Part shown: in pieces, positions 36,031 to 46,241 of the stretch
Numbering within the stretch: position 1 is the first letter of the stretch
How the letters are laid out: the number at the start of each line of letters is the position of its first letter
Assembly (NCBI RefSeq): GCF_019703515.2
Contig: NC_059388.1
Span: forward strand, 2,961,479-3,025,478
Source: Myxocyprinus asiaticus
Taxonomy: Eukaryota > Chordata > Actinopteri > Cypriniformes > Catostomidae
Reading direction: 5' to 3'
DNA: 64,000 bases
The notes under the pieces: generated by a model
The model's database searches: none
What the model saw: the letters and a program-made list of their open reading frames with translations, nothing else
What the model was told of the DNA's origin: nothing
Made by a program: the position numbers and the translations under genes

Positions 36031-36993
36031 GCTGCATTTACCAAAAGTATTTTAAGCCTAAGAAGATCAGAGAAACCATTGGTGCCAACGGTCTCTACGA
36101 TCAACTTAAGCTTGCGATGCTTTTGGGAAATGTAGCCCAGGTTGGGTTTTTAATATATATGGAATTGTTTTATCAGCACCTGCTATAGTACTCACCTTGG
36201 GAAGTTCTGTATACATGGAGAATCCCTTGAACAAAATTTTTAGAGAGTCTAAAGTACCATTATGTGTTTCTGAAAAGCATTTGAACACTTAAGACACTTA
36301 CGTATGTGTTTCTTTGCATTAGATCCCAAAATCTGAAACCAAAGTGGCATTTGTTTCAAAGAATGTTAGCACAAGCACGTAGGACTGCCAACTTTCTACC
36401 GGCCAAATATGGGACATTCCAGCTTTAAATACGGGACATTTTTTTTTTCAGCGGGGATCCGGTGTGAGAGCTGCACAATGGTTAAAGAGGCCCACCTAGA
36501 GTTTGTTTCCATAGGAAAACATCTGAAAAATGGCGCGGACAACAGCAAAACGCGTTCGGTGTGAACGATGGGATGCTTAAAATGAAAACCGCTTTTAATC
36601 CAACAACCAGGAAGAATCAAAGTTCTATCAATCTTCACTTTTAATAAACATTACTTTTTTTCGGAATAGAACTAAGCTGCAATCAATGGAGAAAGACTAT
36701 ATTTATCTGTCAAGCATTTTCTGACCCCATAATTAAGCTTTAGTTGGTATAACATGTCCATAGTTTATGTGATGAACTAGCCCTGTGGTTACTTTATTAG
36801 GACACTTGTGTGAACTTGATGGGAACTGGTTTCAAACATCCACTAAAAATCAAAAATGGCTTGGAAAAGTTAATTTAGTTCTGAGAAAAGATGATCGAGC
36901 ATCATTTGTTTGCAGATGCCGCTTATTTTGTAATGACATTCAGTAATTTTTTTTGTTTGACTCAAGTGTCCAAATACTTTTTGGGGCCAATGG

Positions 36994-37026
<33 letters not shown>

Positions 37027-37594
37027 GCAAAGTCAGAGTGCTATGCCAGTCAGGGTTTGGTAATGAGATTTAGACATTTAGAATTCATGGCCTTGTCTCT
37101 AGCACCATACAAAAAACACACTCATGAAAATGCTGACTCAATCACATTTGTTTGACGTTTTTCAATTCAATCTGAAAAATGCTAAATGCTAGCTAACATA
37201 TTCAGGGTTGAAATGTTTATCACAACCGCACATTGATATTTAGATTCTTGTACCAAAGTACATGGAAGCTCATCCTCTCATACAAAAAGAAGAAGAAAAA
37301 CCTTTATCTGAGGACACACAATATTCACAACTTCTGTGGGAAAAACACACACATAACAGCTTAGGTTTCCTTTTCCTGCATTATTTATTCTCATTCTCTG
37401 TGCTTAACCACCACTTTGCTCTGAAATTAGGCTAACTATTCTCTTTTCCTGCTGCATTTACAGTGTAGCCCCCATTCTTTTCCTCTCAGGAGACATATTT
37501 TTTAGCTCAGTTTACTGACCAAAATTAGAACAGGCCGCAAACAACCCTTATCAAACATTTTCTATGACCATAGTTTCCAAAATACCATAGTTAA
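36031..37594. other. Intron, mostly unassigned
   Basis: A short segment at 36385-36460 (ggactgccaactttct, atatgggacatt) resembles a MITE relic. A GT microsatellite lies at 36994-37024. Nothing else supported. Confidence 0.4.
36994..37024. repeat. (GT)n microsatellite
   Basis: Uninterrupted run of about fifteen TG units. Confidence 0.95.
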
Positions 37595-37680
37595 TAGGGA
37601 TGTGCAAAACTACCAATTTTCATAATCGAATAGTCAGTCGGTTGTTTGAACAACTAGTTGACTAGTTGGTGTTAAGGATA
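37595..37680 (+). mobile_element. hAT end fragment, TAGGGATGTGCAAAACTA type
   Basis: Starts tagggatgtgcaaaactacc with ataatcgaatagtcagtcgg and actagttgactagttg downstream. Only this end is recognised. Confidence 0.5.
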
Positions 37681-37702
37681 ACAAAACAATATCACACGAG
37701 CA

Positions 37703-37816
37703 AGAGTGCTGTATGTCCAGCAATCAGCACGGCTGTGATACGGCCATAGGCACAAGGCCGCAGGCTGAATGCAGCAGGTAATCACAGCCGTTCTGATAGA
37801 TGGACAATACAGCATG
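37703..37816. repeat. Inverted repeat (fold-back) around a 40-nt centre
   Basis: gagtgctgtatgtcca...cacggctgtgata (37703-37740) is the approximate inverted copy of atcacagccgttctg...ggacaatacagcatg (37781-37816). Confidence 0.6.
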
Positions 37817-38229
37817 ATTACGAGTTGGTCTCCTTTCAACTCGCAAACTCAAGGAATCAAAATTATCTCTGCATTTCCCAGTCATAATTATGACATGAGG
37901 TGATGTTTAAATGTATCTTCCAAGTAAACTTTTATGATAACTCTGATAGCACATGAAGGTAGCATGAGAGAAAATGCCAATACTCTGAGTAAATCCTGAC
38001 ACCGATTCTATCTCTCACCAGAAACAGAATTAATTAAAATCTCTCCCATTACTCTTAAGAATGTCACGATCTCAAGCAGTGATGCGTACAGTAAGGCTTC
38101 CCAGTGCTCTTATGACTTCTTTACCAGCACTCTTGGAATGCCTCTCATCCAATCAGATTTGAGGAACGGATCTAACTGTTGTATATTATATACTCACCGG
38201 CCACTTTATTAGGTACACCTGTACATCTA

Positions 38230-39359
38230 AACTCAGCAAAAAAAGAAACATCCCTTTTTCAGGACACTGTATTTTAAAGATAATTTTGTAAAAATCCAAA
38301 TAACTTTACAGATCTTTATTGTAAAGGGTTTAAACAATGTTTTCCATGCTTGTTCAATGAACCATAAACAATTAATGAACATGCACCTGTGGAACGGTCG
38401 TTAAGACACTAACAGCTTACAGACGGTAGGCAATTAAGGTCACAGTTATAAAAACTTAGGACGCTTAAGAGACCTTTCTACTGACTCTGAAAAACACCAA
38501 AAGAAAGATGCCATCATCTGCATGAACGTGCCTTAGATGTGGCCAGGGCAATAAATTGCAATGTCCGTACTGTGAGACACCTAAGACAGTGCTACAGGGT
38601 GACAGGAAGGACAGCTGATCATACTCGCAGTGGCAAACCACGTGTAACAACACCTGCACAGGATCGGTACATCCGAATATCATACCTGCGGGATAGGTAC
38701 AGGATGACAACAACAACTGCCCGAGTTACACCAGGAACGCACAATCCCTCCATCAGTGCTCAGACTGTCCACAATAGGCTGAGAGAGGCTGGACTGAGGG
38801 CTCTGGCGCGGGATCGATTTGGAGGTGGAGGGTCCGTCATGGTCTGGGGCGGTGTGCCACAGCATCAACGGACTGAGCTTGTTGTCATTGCAGGCAGTCT
38901 CAATGCTGTGCGTTACCCTTCCTGCAGGCTCATCCTGACATGACCCTGCAGCATGACAATGGCACCAGCCATACTGCTCCTTCTGTGCGTGATTTCCTGC
39001 AAGACAGGAATGTCAGTGTTCTGCCATGGCCAGCGAAGAGCCCAGATCTCAATCCCATTGAGCACGTCTGGGACCTGTTGGATCGGAGAGCTAGGGTCAT
39101 TCCCCCCATAAATGTTCGTGAACTTGCAAGTGCCTTTGTGAAAAAGTGGGGTAACATCTCACAGCAAGAACTGGCAAATCTGGTGCACATAATCATGGGA
39201 CACATTATTCCATTTCTGTTAGTCACATGTCTGTGAAACTTATTCAGTTTATGTCTTAGTTGTTGAATCTTTTTATGTTCATACAAATATTTACATGTCA
39301 AGTTTGCTGAAAATAAAAGCAGTTGAAAGTGAGAGGACGTTTCTTTTTTCGCTGAGTTT
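38230..39359 (+). mobile_element. Tc1/mariner element (AAACTCAGCAAAAAAAGAAAC family), internally deleted
   Basis: Begins aaactcagcaaaaaaagaaa and ends, inverted, ttcttttttcgctgagttt, with TA at 38228-38229 and 39360-39361. 1130 bp against roughly 1.5-1.6 kb for the intact family. Inserted within another Tc1 relic. Confidence 0.92.
38539..39236 (+). pseudogene. Tc1 transposase with central deletion
   Basis: The first frame (38539-38943) encodes the helix-turn-helix region (ARAINCNVRTVRHLRQCY, GRTADHTRSGKPRVTTPAQD). It jumps at GLRALARDRFGGGG into the catalytic-domain loop GSVMVWGGV, losing the segment that carries the first catalytic Asp. A second frame (38940-39236) has QHDNGTSHT with the second Asp and SPDLNPIEHVWDLLD with the final Glu of the DD(34)E triad. 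A small deletion near 38915 and the frame change also disable it. Non-functional. Confidence 0.9.
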
Positions 39360-39600
39360 TAATTATACATGCGATTGTCTAATCAGCCAATCATGTGGCA
39401 GCAGTGTAATGTATAAAATCATGCAGATATGGGTCAGAAGCTTTAGATAATGTTCACACTAACCATCAGAATGGGGAAAAATGTGATCTCAGTGATTTCG
39501 ACTGTGGCATGATTGTTAGTGCCAGATGGGCTGGTTTGAGTATTTCTGTAACTGCTGATCTCCTGGGATTTTCACGCGCAACAGTCTCTAGAGTGTATTA

Positions 39601-39941
39601 GTCACATAAATAGGGGAACTGGCCCCCACAGTGAGCCTGGTTTCCCCCATGGTTATTTTTCTCCATTAACCAACATCTTATGGAGTTTTGTGTTCCTTGC
39701 CACAGTCGCCTTAAGCTTGCTCACTGGGGACCTAAATATAAATATAATTATTTTCTATTATTTATTTTAAGGCGCAGTTTACAATCATGATTTTATTTTA
39801 TTTCTTTTTTTTAACCACACTATTATGACTCGAAAACATTACTATAATACAGCTTTTTCTGTTAAAGCATGATTTTCTGTAAAGCTGCTTTGAAATTATG
39901 TGTGTTGTGAAAAGTGCTATACAAATAAAAATTACTTGTAT
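39601..39941 (+). mobile_element. LINE/SINE 3'-end fragment
   Basis: Contains tccattaaccaacatcttat, gagttttgtgttccttgcca and a terminal gtgctatacaaataaaaatt, the 3' tail shared by several fish non-LTR elements. Inserted in a Tc1 relic whose text resumes at tagagaatggtgcg. No coding sequence. Confidence 0.6.
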
Positions 39942-40250
39942 AGAGAATGGTGCGTAAAACAAAAAACAACCAGTGAGCGTCAGTTCTGTGGACGAAAATG
40001 CCTTGATGATGAGAGAGGTCAACAGAGAATGGCCAGACTGGTTCGAGCTGACAGAAAGGCTATGGTAACTCAGAGTACCCCTCTGTACAATTGTAGTGAG
40101 CAGAATAGCATCTCAGAATGCACAACATGTCGAACCTTGAAGTGGCTGTGTTACAACAGCAGAAGACCACGTTGGGTTCCACTTCTGTCAGCCAAAAACA
40201 GAAAACTGAGGCTGCTGTGGGCCTACCATTTGCGTACCTCAGCAGAAATC

Positions 40251-40480
40251 GTCATGGTTACTTGTGTAACCTCCGTTCCCTGATGGAGGGAATGAGATGT
40301 TGTGACGATGTAGTGACACTAGGGGTCACTCTTGGGAGCCCGAGACACCTCTTGTCTTTGATAAAAGGCCAATGACAATTGGCGAGTGATATTTGCATGC
40401 CACTCCCCCGGACATACGGGTATAAAAGGAGCTGGTATGCAACCACTCATTCAGGTTTTATGCTGAGGAGCCGATATAAG
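40251..40480 (-). repeat. DIRS 3' inverted terminal repeat
   Basis: Plus-strand text from gtcatggttacttgtgtaac through ggtataaaaggagctgg to gaggagccga. About 170 bp (40305-40480) is inverted at 43560-43740 with roughly nine in ten bases matching. Confidence 0.92.
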
Positions 40481-40524
40481 GTCCGGCCATTTCAGCGGGT
40501 AGTTCAGCATTGTGGCAGGAGGGA

Positions 40525-40602
40525 CACAACATCTCGTTCCCTCCATCAGGGAACGGAGGTTACACAAGTAACCATGACATTCCCTATCTGTCACTCACTC
40601 GA
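40525..40602 (-). repeat. DIRS internal complementary region (ICR)
   Basis: 40525-40578 is the reverse complement of the element's left outer edge 40251-40304, with one mismatch in 54. The adjoining 40580-40602 is the exact reverse complement of the right outer edge 43741-43763. The ICR thus joins the two outer ends, as in the DIRS circularisation model, where it templates repair of the termini. Confidence 0.93.
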
Positions 40603-41369
40603 TGTAGTGACACTAGGGGTCCCTATACGAAACGCCACAATTGGCTGAACTGTGTTACGTGAACTGGCAGTGTGTGGTGGGCAGACTTCTGTGTGCCTCA
40701 TAGCCAGCACACCAGGTCAACACGTAACCTCCCCCAACATAGTTATGAGTGTCGAATGGCCCTTTTTGGGGACAAGTCGACTACCCAAGAGATAGAGACA
40801 GGCTTAACCCAGTCGTGGCCTCTTTTCCTCTTCTCTTTTTCCACTCCCTAAAAAAGAAGGGGGATTATCTGACTGGGCTTCCAGGTCTAGTCGGGGGGTG
40901 TCCCTCCCAAGGGGAAGACACAGCAGAGACCACACCTCGCCCAAAGAGAGGAGGGATATTTAAGTGGAAGGATACATCACATGGTCTTTTCAACCATGTG
41001 GAGAGTCTTCAAGGTAGATCCTTGAGGGGCTCTGCCTCAGGAAGACACAGTTTGCCAACAGGGAAACGAATTAGTGGAAGATATTTATCGCATGGGTTTA
41101 GCCTTACAGGGAACCGCCACATGCGGAGCACATACCCCAGAACAGGACTCTTAGTTAGCACGTGTACTGGGCCAGCAGCGAATCTCTCCGAAAACTCGAC
41201 TGCCACAGGACTCGGAGGAAGTCAACCAGGGAACAAACTTGTGAACACTACTGGGAATTAATGGCGCACGTCTTCAGCTCAAAAGGAGGTGGAAGGCGCT
41301 ATGTGCAAGTGATACACCCGACCGGCTATCCCGGGCTTATCCGCTTGTGTTGCGTGCCACTACCTGGGA

Positions 41370-41924
41370 CTAAACTGGTTCCACCCGGAGGTTGTAGAAC
41401 CTTGCAAAGGTGTTGGGTGTTGCCCAGCCCGCTGCTCTGCAAATGTCTGTTAGAGAGCCACCACTGGCCAGGGCCCAGGAAGCCGCTACACCCCTGGTAG
41501 AATGGGCTCGTAACCCTACCGGGGGCGGCATGTCCTGGGCGAGATATGCTATAGTTATGGCATCAATGAGCCAGTGGGCGATCCTCTGCTTGGAGACAGT
41601 GCTTCCTTTCCGCTGTGCACCAAAGCAGACAAAGAGCTGCTCAGAGATTCTAAAGCTCTGCGTGCAATCCAAATAGATGCGTAAAGCGCGCACTGGACAC
41701 AGCAATGACAGGGCTGGGTCTGCCTCCTCCTGGGGCAGCGCTTGCAGGTTCACCACCTGGTCCCTAAAAGGGGTGGTGGGAACCTTGGGCACATAGCCCG
41801 GTCGGGGTCTCAGGATCATGTGAGAGTAACCCGGACTGAACTCCAGGCACGTTTCGCTGACAGAAAACGCTTGCAGGTCACCTACCCTCTTGATGGAAGT
41901 GAGCGCAGTCAGGAGGGCAGTCTT
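41370..41924 (-). pseudogene. DIRS tyrosine recombinase, catalytic part retained
   Basis: C-terminal part of a 362-codon open frame (42458-41370). The recombinase-like region starts near residue 180 (KTALLTALTSIKRVGDLQ). The active-site set of the family is present: Arg191 in SIKRVGD, His319 and Arg322 in AHSTRGVA, and nucleophile Tyr355 in ARFYNL. The frame ends EPV and a stop at 41370. No stop or frameshift occurs within this domain, but its N-terminal DNA-binding half was lost in the deletion that fuses it to the reverse transcriptase stub. Family role: integrates the circular cDNA without target duplication. Confidence 0.88.
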
Positions 41925-42140
41925 CAAGGAGGGACAAGTTCTATCGCGCCCTTCCGTAGGAGGGTAGCAATCTCCGCACGCTAGGTGCCAGCGTTTTTGC
42001 TCTTGACCAAGGTGAAGTGAATACCACTGAACCTGGGCGGGCGCCTGGCGAACTGAATTGCGTAGCCACGTCGGACGGTCTGGATCAGCCATCGTGAAGG
42101 ATTGGAAAGCGCGAGCCATGCGTCCAAGTTCCGCGCAAGG
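41925..42140 (-). pseudogene. DIRS reverse transcriptase N-terminal stub
   Basis: Just the beginning of the polymerase ORF remains: RRGYAIQFARRPPRFSGIHF, then VKSKNAGT and a stop, and RAEIATLLRKGAIELVPP out to about 41925. There the text switches directly into the recombinase. All catalytic polymerase and RNase H motifs are gone. Confidence 0.8.
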
Positions 42141-42471
42141 GGGACCAAGGGGACAACGTCGTCGGACATACCGGCAGGTGGGGCACTTACCTGGCTCCTT
42201 GTGACCACCCCCGGAACAGCCTGGGACGGGGAGGAAGAGGCCTGTCCTCGTAACCTGTGGAGACTGCCACATTGAGGCGGCTGTTTGCCATAGCTGGGCA
42301 CTCCGGGGGCGGAAAGGCCACCGCTGGAGTGCCAATCCTGCAAGAACAAACCCGTGGACGGTAGTCATGGTGACGACAGTACAGACCGGGAATGTGACCC
42401 AGGGATGAAGGAAGCCACTCTTTTGCTGAACTGTTGGGTACCGCAGCCACTTGGGCATGCGGCGAAATCAA

Positions 42472-43314
42472 ACAAAAAGGCAACAAAAGATTTTCCGCCC
42501 GGCCCTCCACCGGGGAAGGAGTGGTCTTTTTACCAGCTCCAAGTGAGTGGGTTCCTTCGTTCCTGAGTCGTTCGTCTCTGCTGTGAGACGGGTGGCATCT
42601 GCTTCCTGCGGTGGGCTCCATGCCGGGGCCGGGCTGAAGGGGTGTGCTGAGGTGGAGCCGGTCCAGTCACCGCAGGGGGACGGCCTTTGAGCAGCGCCAC
42701 GAGCCCAGGAACCAATCATCAAGCCGCGAGGGTTCAGGGGAGAGTGGAGGGTTCCACTCTAACCCGACGCTCGCGGCTGCCTGGGAAAGCATGTCCATCA
42801 TTTCGGCATCGGCCTGTGACTGGGCAATCGTCCCCGAAGGGGGAAGCCCAGCTGAGGCTTCTGCGTCTGACTGGACAAGCCCGCTCTCCGATGTTGTGCT
42901 CGAGAGCTCATCATCTTCACAGGCTCCGAACAAGAAGCTAGACTCGCCGTGAGACAAGCCGGCGAACTCATCCGGAAGCCCGATTGGGGCAGACGAGCGT
43001 GCTGGGGAATGAGAGGTCCGCGGGGGGATACCTGGCGGAGACGATCCCACTGGAGTCCCCAAATCGCCCCCAGTGCTAGCCGCGCTGACCTCATACCCGT
43101 AGGTAGAAGGACCGAGGCGGGGAGCCGCTGGGGTGGCTTGCTTTCTTACAAAAGCAAGCCGCGACCGCAACGTTGCCATGGTCATGTTCTCGCAGTGAGA
43201 ACATGAACCATCCACAAACGCTGCCTCCGTGTGGGTCACGCCCAGACATGAAAGACAGCGATCATGACCATCCGAAGTTGAGAGATAACGACCGCAACCA
43301 GGAATAACACACAA
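42472..43314 (-). pseudogene. DIRS gag-like ORF, deleted
   Basis: The frame 43314-42667 begins MCVIPGCGRYLS and contains clustered Cys (C2, C7, C20, C23, C38, C41) with GHDRCLSCLG and CSHCENM, the zinc-finger-like N-terminus of fish DIRS gag proteins. A Pro/Ser-rich acidic middle and DDWFLGSW follow. The product then leaves the family: after GSWRCSK the text jumps to a Pro-rich C-terminal segment (GPAPPQHTPSARP, other frame, 42530-42660). So the centre of gag is deleted. Structural role in particle formation is known for the family only. Confidence 0.85.
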
Positions 43315-43559
43315 TCAGAAAGGCATCTTTAAAAAGACGCGTCTTTAAAAAGACGTTCCGTGTGTCGCTCTTTTAGAGAAATATATACTCTTTTAGAGGA
43401 GGAAAAGCTCTTTCAGAAAATATACTCTCTCGTTTTTCTGCTGAAGCACCCAGGGGTGTTTTCTGCAGTGCACCAGTACAGAGGAGGGAGAAGCTGCTGA
43501 AATACACCGTCAGATCCAGCAGAGGTGAATGAACAGTAATATTCAGCTCAATGAGCATG

Positions 43560-43763
43560 ACCGTTCGGCTCCGAAGAGAAAATCTGAATGAGTGGTTGCA
43601 TACCAGCTCCTTTTATACCCGTATGTCTGGGGGAGTGGCATGCTAATACCACTCGCCAATTTTCATTGGCCTTTTTTCAAAGACCAGAGGTGTCTCGGGC
43701 TCCCAAGAGTGACCCCTAGTGTCACTACATCAACACAACATCGAGTGAGTGACAGATAGGGAA
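43560..43763 (-). repeat. DIRS 5' inverted terminal repeat
   Basis: Inverted copy of 40305-40480 plus a unique outer 23 bp (43741-43763) that pairs exactly with the internal region at 40580-40602. Confidence 0.92.
43610..43617 (-). promoter_or_regulatory. TATA-like box in the DIRS 5' terminal repeat
   Basis: tataaaag on the minus strand, about 300 bp before the gag-like ORF. The same motif recurs in the other terminal repeat (ggtataaaaggag, near 40431). A promoter role is inferred from sequence alone. Confidence 0.5.
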
Positions 43764-44290
43764 CCAGATTTGTCAGACCAGGCAATGTTTTATCAATAGT
43801 CTATTGTCCAGTTTTGGTGAGCCTGTGCCCACTACAGCCTCAGTTTCCTGTTCTAAGCTGACAGTAGTGGTACTCAGAGGGGTCTTTTGCTGCTGTAGCC
43901 TATCCGCCTTAATGTTCGATGTGTTGTATGTTCAGAAATCCTTTTCTGCATAAAACTGTTGTAACTTGTGGTTATTTGGGTTACTGTCACTTTCCTGTCA
44001 GTTTGGACCAGTCTGGCCATTCTCCTCTGACCTCTGTCATTAACAAGCCATTTTCACCCACAGAACAACCACTCACTGGATGTTTTTTTTTGTTTTTCGC
44101 ACCATCCTCTTTACACTCTAGAGACTGTTGCGTGTGAAAATCCCAGGAGATCAGCAGTTACAGACATACTCAAACCAGCATGTCTGGCACCAACAATCAT
44201 GCCACGGTCAAAATCACAGAGATCAAATTTTTTCCCCATTTTGATGGGGATCTGAAGCTCCTGACCCATATATGCATGTTTAAAGGGTTC
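43764..44290 (-). mobile_element. Tc1/mariner relic, same family as 38191 but inverted
   Basis: On the minus strand it reads from gggtcaggagcttcagatcc through gattttgaccgtggcatgat and atcccaggag-type text (complement) to gcctggtctgacaa at the DIRS edge. It corresponds to the N-terminal half of the same transposon family as 38191-40250, in the opposite direction. The outer terminus is missing. Many stops. Confidence 0.75.
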
Positions 44291-44616
44291 CAGTAAGAAG
44301 AAAGCTGGAGCCGGGGTTGCAGTCCACGTGAGTGTGATTTTTATTCTAGAAGTTTAACTTAAGAAGGTGCTTTTCACTTTGCAGACACAGGTTCACTGGT
44401 AACAGTCAGAACAAACGTAAAATATAAAAATAAAAACAGCTTTGCAGCATACAGCTTCGAGGTGTGTGTCTGGCTTGGACTCTCTCTGCCTCTCTCTCGT
44501 TTCACCGGCCTTTTCAAGCCCGTTTCTGCCGTCACTGAAATGAGACACAGGTGTTTAGTATTAATAATCACCAGGTGATGGCTCTTACCGCTTCCTCTCT
44601 CCCCACTGACAGACAT
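44291..44616. other. Unassigned repeat-like segment
   Basis: GC-richer than its surroundings, with an AATAAA-like aataaaaatcac on the + strand near 44333 and gagagaggcag text (minus strand). It abuts the truncated L1 reverse transcriptase. It may be part of another retroelement, but I could not identify it. Confidence 0.3.
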
Positions 44617-44618
44617 CT

Positions 44619-46241
44619 AGTTGGATCAGGGAAATTGGACGGTAACTTTTACACTCGTTTGGATCTTTGTCCTTTTTAAGAATCAGACTGATCTGGGCTT
44701 GTGTCATGGTTGGAGGAAGTTTTCCGTTCTTTAATGATTCAGTATAAACTTCTAACAAAAGTGGAGCCAGTTCTGTAGCATAGGATCTAAAAAATTCTGC
44801 GGCAAAACCATCTGGCCCCGGAGCCTCGCTAGTAGGTAGGGACTTAATTACCTTGTCAAGCTCCTCCAAGGTTATCTCGGAATCAAGAGAGTTTTTTTGC
44901 TCAATCGTCAGTTTAGGAAGATCTAATGGTTCCACAAAGTTTCTAATATCTTCATCAGTAGACGAAGACGTGGAACTATATTGATCTTTATAGAACTCTT
45001 TAAAGGCATTATTAATATCAATGGCTGAGGTAAATATTTCACCACCAGCAGATTTCACTGAGGGAATAGTAGAAAAAGACTCTCTCTGCTTTATATATCT
45101 AGCCAAAAACTTCCCTGCTGACTCAAAGTATGACTGTCTTGCCCTGAATAACCAAAACTCCACTTTCCGCTACAAAATAGTATTATATCTATATTTCAAT
45201 CGGGTCAATTCTCTGAGGCCATCAGCTGACATACGGCGCTTCAGCTCTGCCTCTGCACTTTTAATATTTCCTTCCAACTCCACGAGTTCTGGTGCTTTGG
45301 ATTTTTTGAAGAATGAGGCATACTATATGATCCAGCCCCTAAGAACCGCTTTAAGTGCCTCCCAAGCCACACCCACAGAGGATACTGAGGACCAGTTGGT
45401 CTCCATATAAACACTGATTTCAGTCTTTAACATTTGTTGGAAATCAGGATTTTGCAGAAGGGATACATTAAGGCGCCAACTATATGATTTCTTTTTCTCT
45501 ATATGTGGCATCACCTCTAAACTCACCAGGGCATGATCTGAGACTAAAATGTTTCCAATTGAGCAATCAACAACAGATGAAATGAGGGATTTGGATATAT
45601 AAAAAAAAAAATCTATTCTAGAATAAATCTTATGGACTGATGAAAAAAATGTATAGTCCCTACCGGACGGGTTCAAAAGTCTCCAAATATCCGAAAGACC
45701 AAGATTTTTACACATCCTGTGAAGCGTCAGTGTTGCTCTAGGGGGTTTACACACTTTTGCTTCACTGTGATCAAGGACTGAGTCCATCAATAAATTAAAG
45801 TCTCCTCCCAATATTATATCATGAGGGGTGCCAGCTGCTTGCAACATCCCTTCAAGATCTATAAAAAAAGCCCTGATCATCAGCGTTAGGTGCGTAAATA
45901 TTAGCCAAAATCAACCTTTGCCCTTGAATTTCAGCTAAAACAATAATTACTCTTCCTAATTTATCTTTAATCTGCTTGAGACATTTGAATTGTAGATGTT
46001 TATTTACCAATATAATGACTCCCTTGCTCTTACTTGTGCCAGCACTAAAGAAAACATGTCCACCCCATATCTTCCCAAATTTTTCAGCTTCCTGCGGGGA
46101 GAGATGTGTTTCTTGAAGAAACACTATATCATTTTTGTTACGTTTAATAAAAGTAATAACCTTCCTTCTTTTTATGGGGTGCCCCAACCCATTTACATTC
46201 CATGTGGAGAGAGATAGAACACTTATATTAACAACTGACAT
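44619..46241 (-). pseudogene. L1 ORF2 endonuclease and start of reverse transcriptase
   Basis: Three frames in succession: 46241-45852, 45880-45323 and 45163-44585. The apurinic-type endonuclease has LSTWNVNGLG (Asn), VFLQETHLSPQ (catalytic Glu), LANIYAPN, ILGGDFNLLMD (Asp/Asn) and VSDHALVSL (SDH). Then come the linker and APGPDGFAAEFF and SLILKKDKDP, with YRPISLIQLDV at the truncation. Defects are a frameshift near 45870 and stops near 45322 and 45170. The text after 44619 is unrelated. Confidence 0.9.

Larger units (their letters stand above)
38191..40250 (+). mobile_element. Tc1/mariner relic (CTCACCGGCCACTTTATTAGG family), multiply interrupted
   Basis: The terminus tactcaccggccactttatt lies at 38191. 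The body continues at 39362-39600 and 39942-40220 with transposase N-terminal text. It is interrupted by a second Tc1 family (38230-39359) and by a LINE/SINE 3' tail (39601-39941). It ends at the DIRS boundary near 40250. Its transposase relic reads through RMARLVRADRKAMVTQS and SRRPRWVPLLSAKNRKLRLL. Confidence 0.8.
40251..43763 (-). mobile_element. DIRS-type tyrosine-recombinase retroelement, internally deleted
   Basis: Minus-strand element of 3.5 kb (intact DIRS elements are about 5-6 kb). It has ~170-bp inverted termini, an internal complementary region at 40525-40602, a gag-like ORF, a stub of reverse transcriptase and most of a tyrosine recombinase. There is no target duplication, as expected for recombinase-mediated circular insertion. 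It sits between two oppositely oriented Tc1 relics. Almost the whole reverse transcriptase/RNase H/methyltransferase region is missing, so it could move only with help from an intact relative. Confidence 0.93.

Noticed and set aside
42644..43206. Plus-strand open frames within the DIRS
   Set aside because: Antisense to the GC-rich gag-like ORF. They have no domain of their own.
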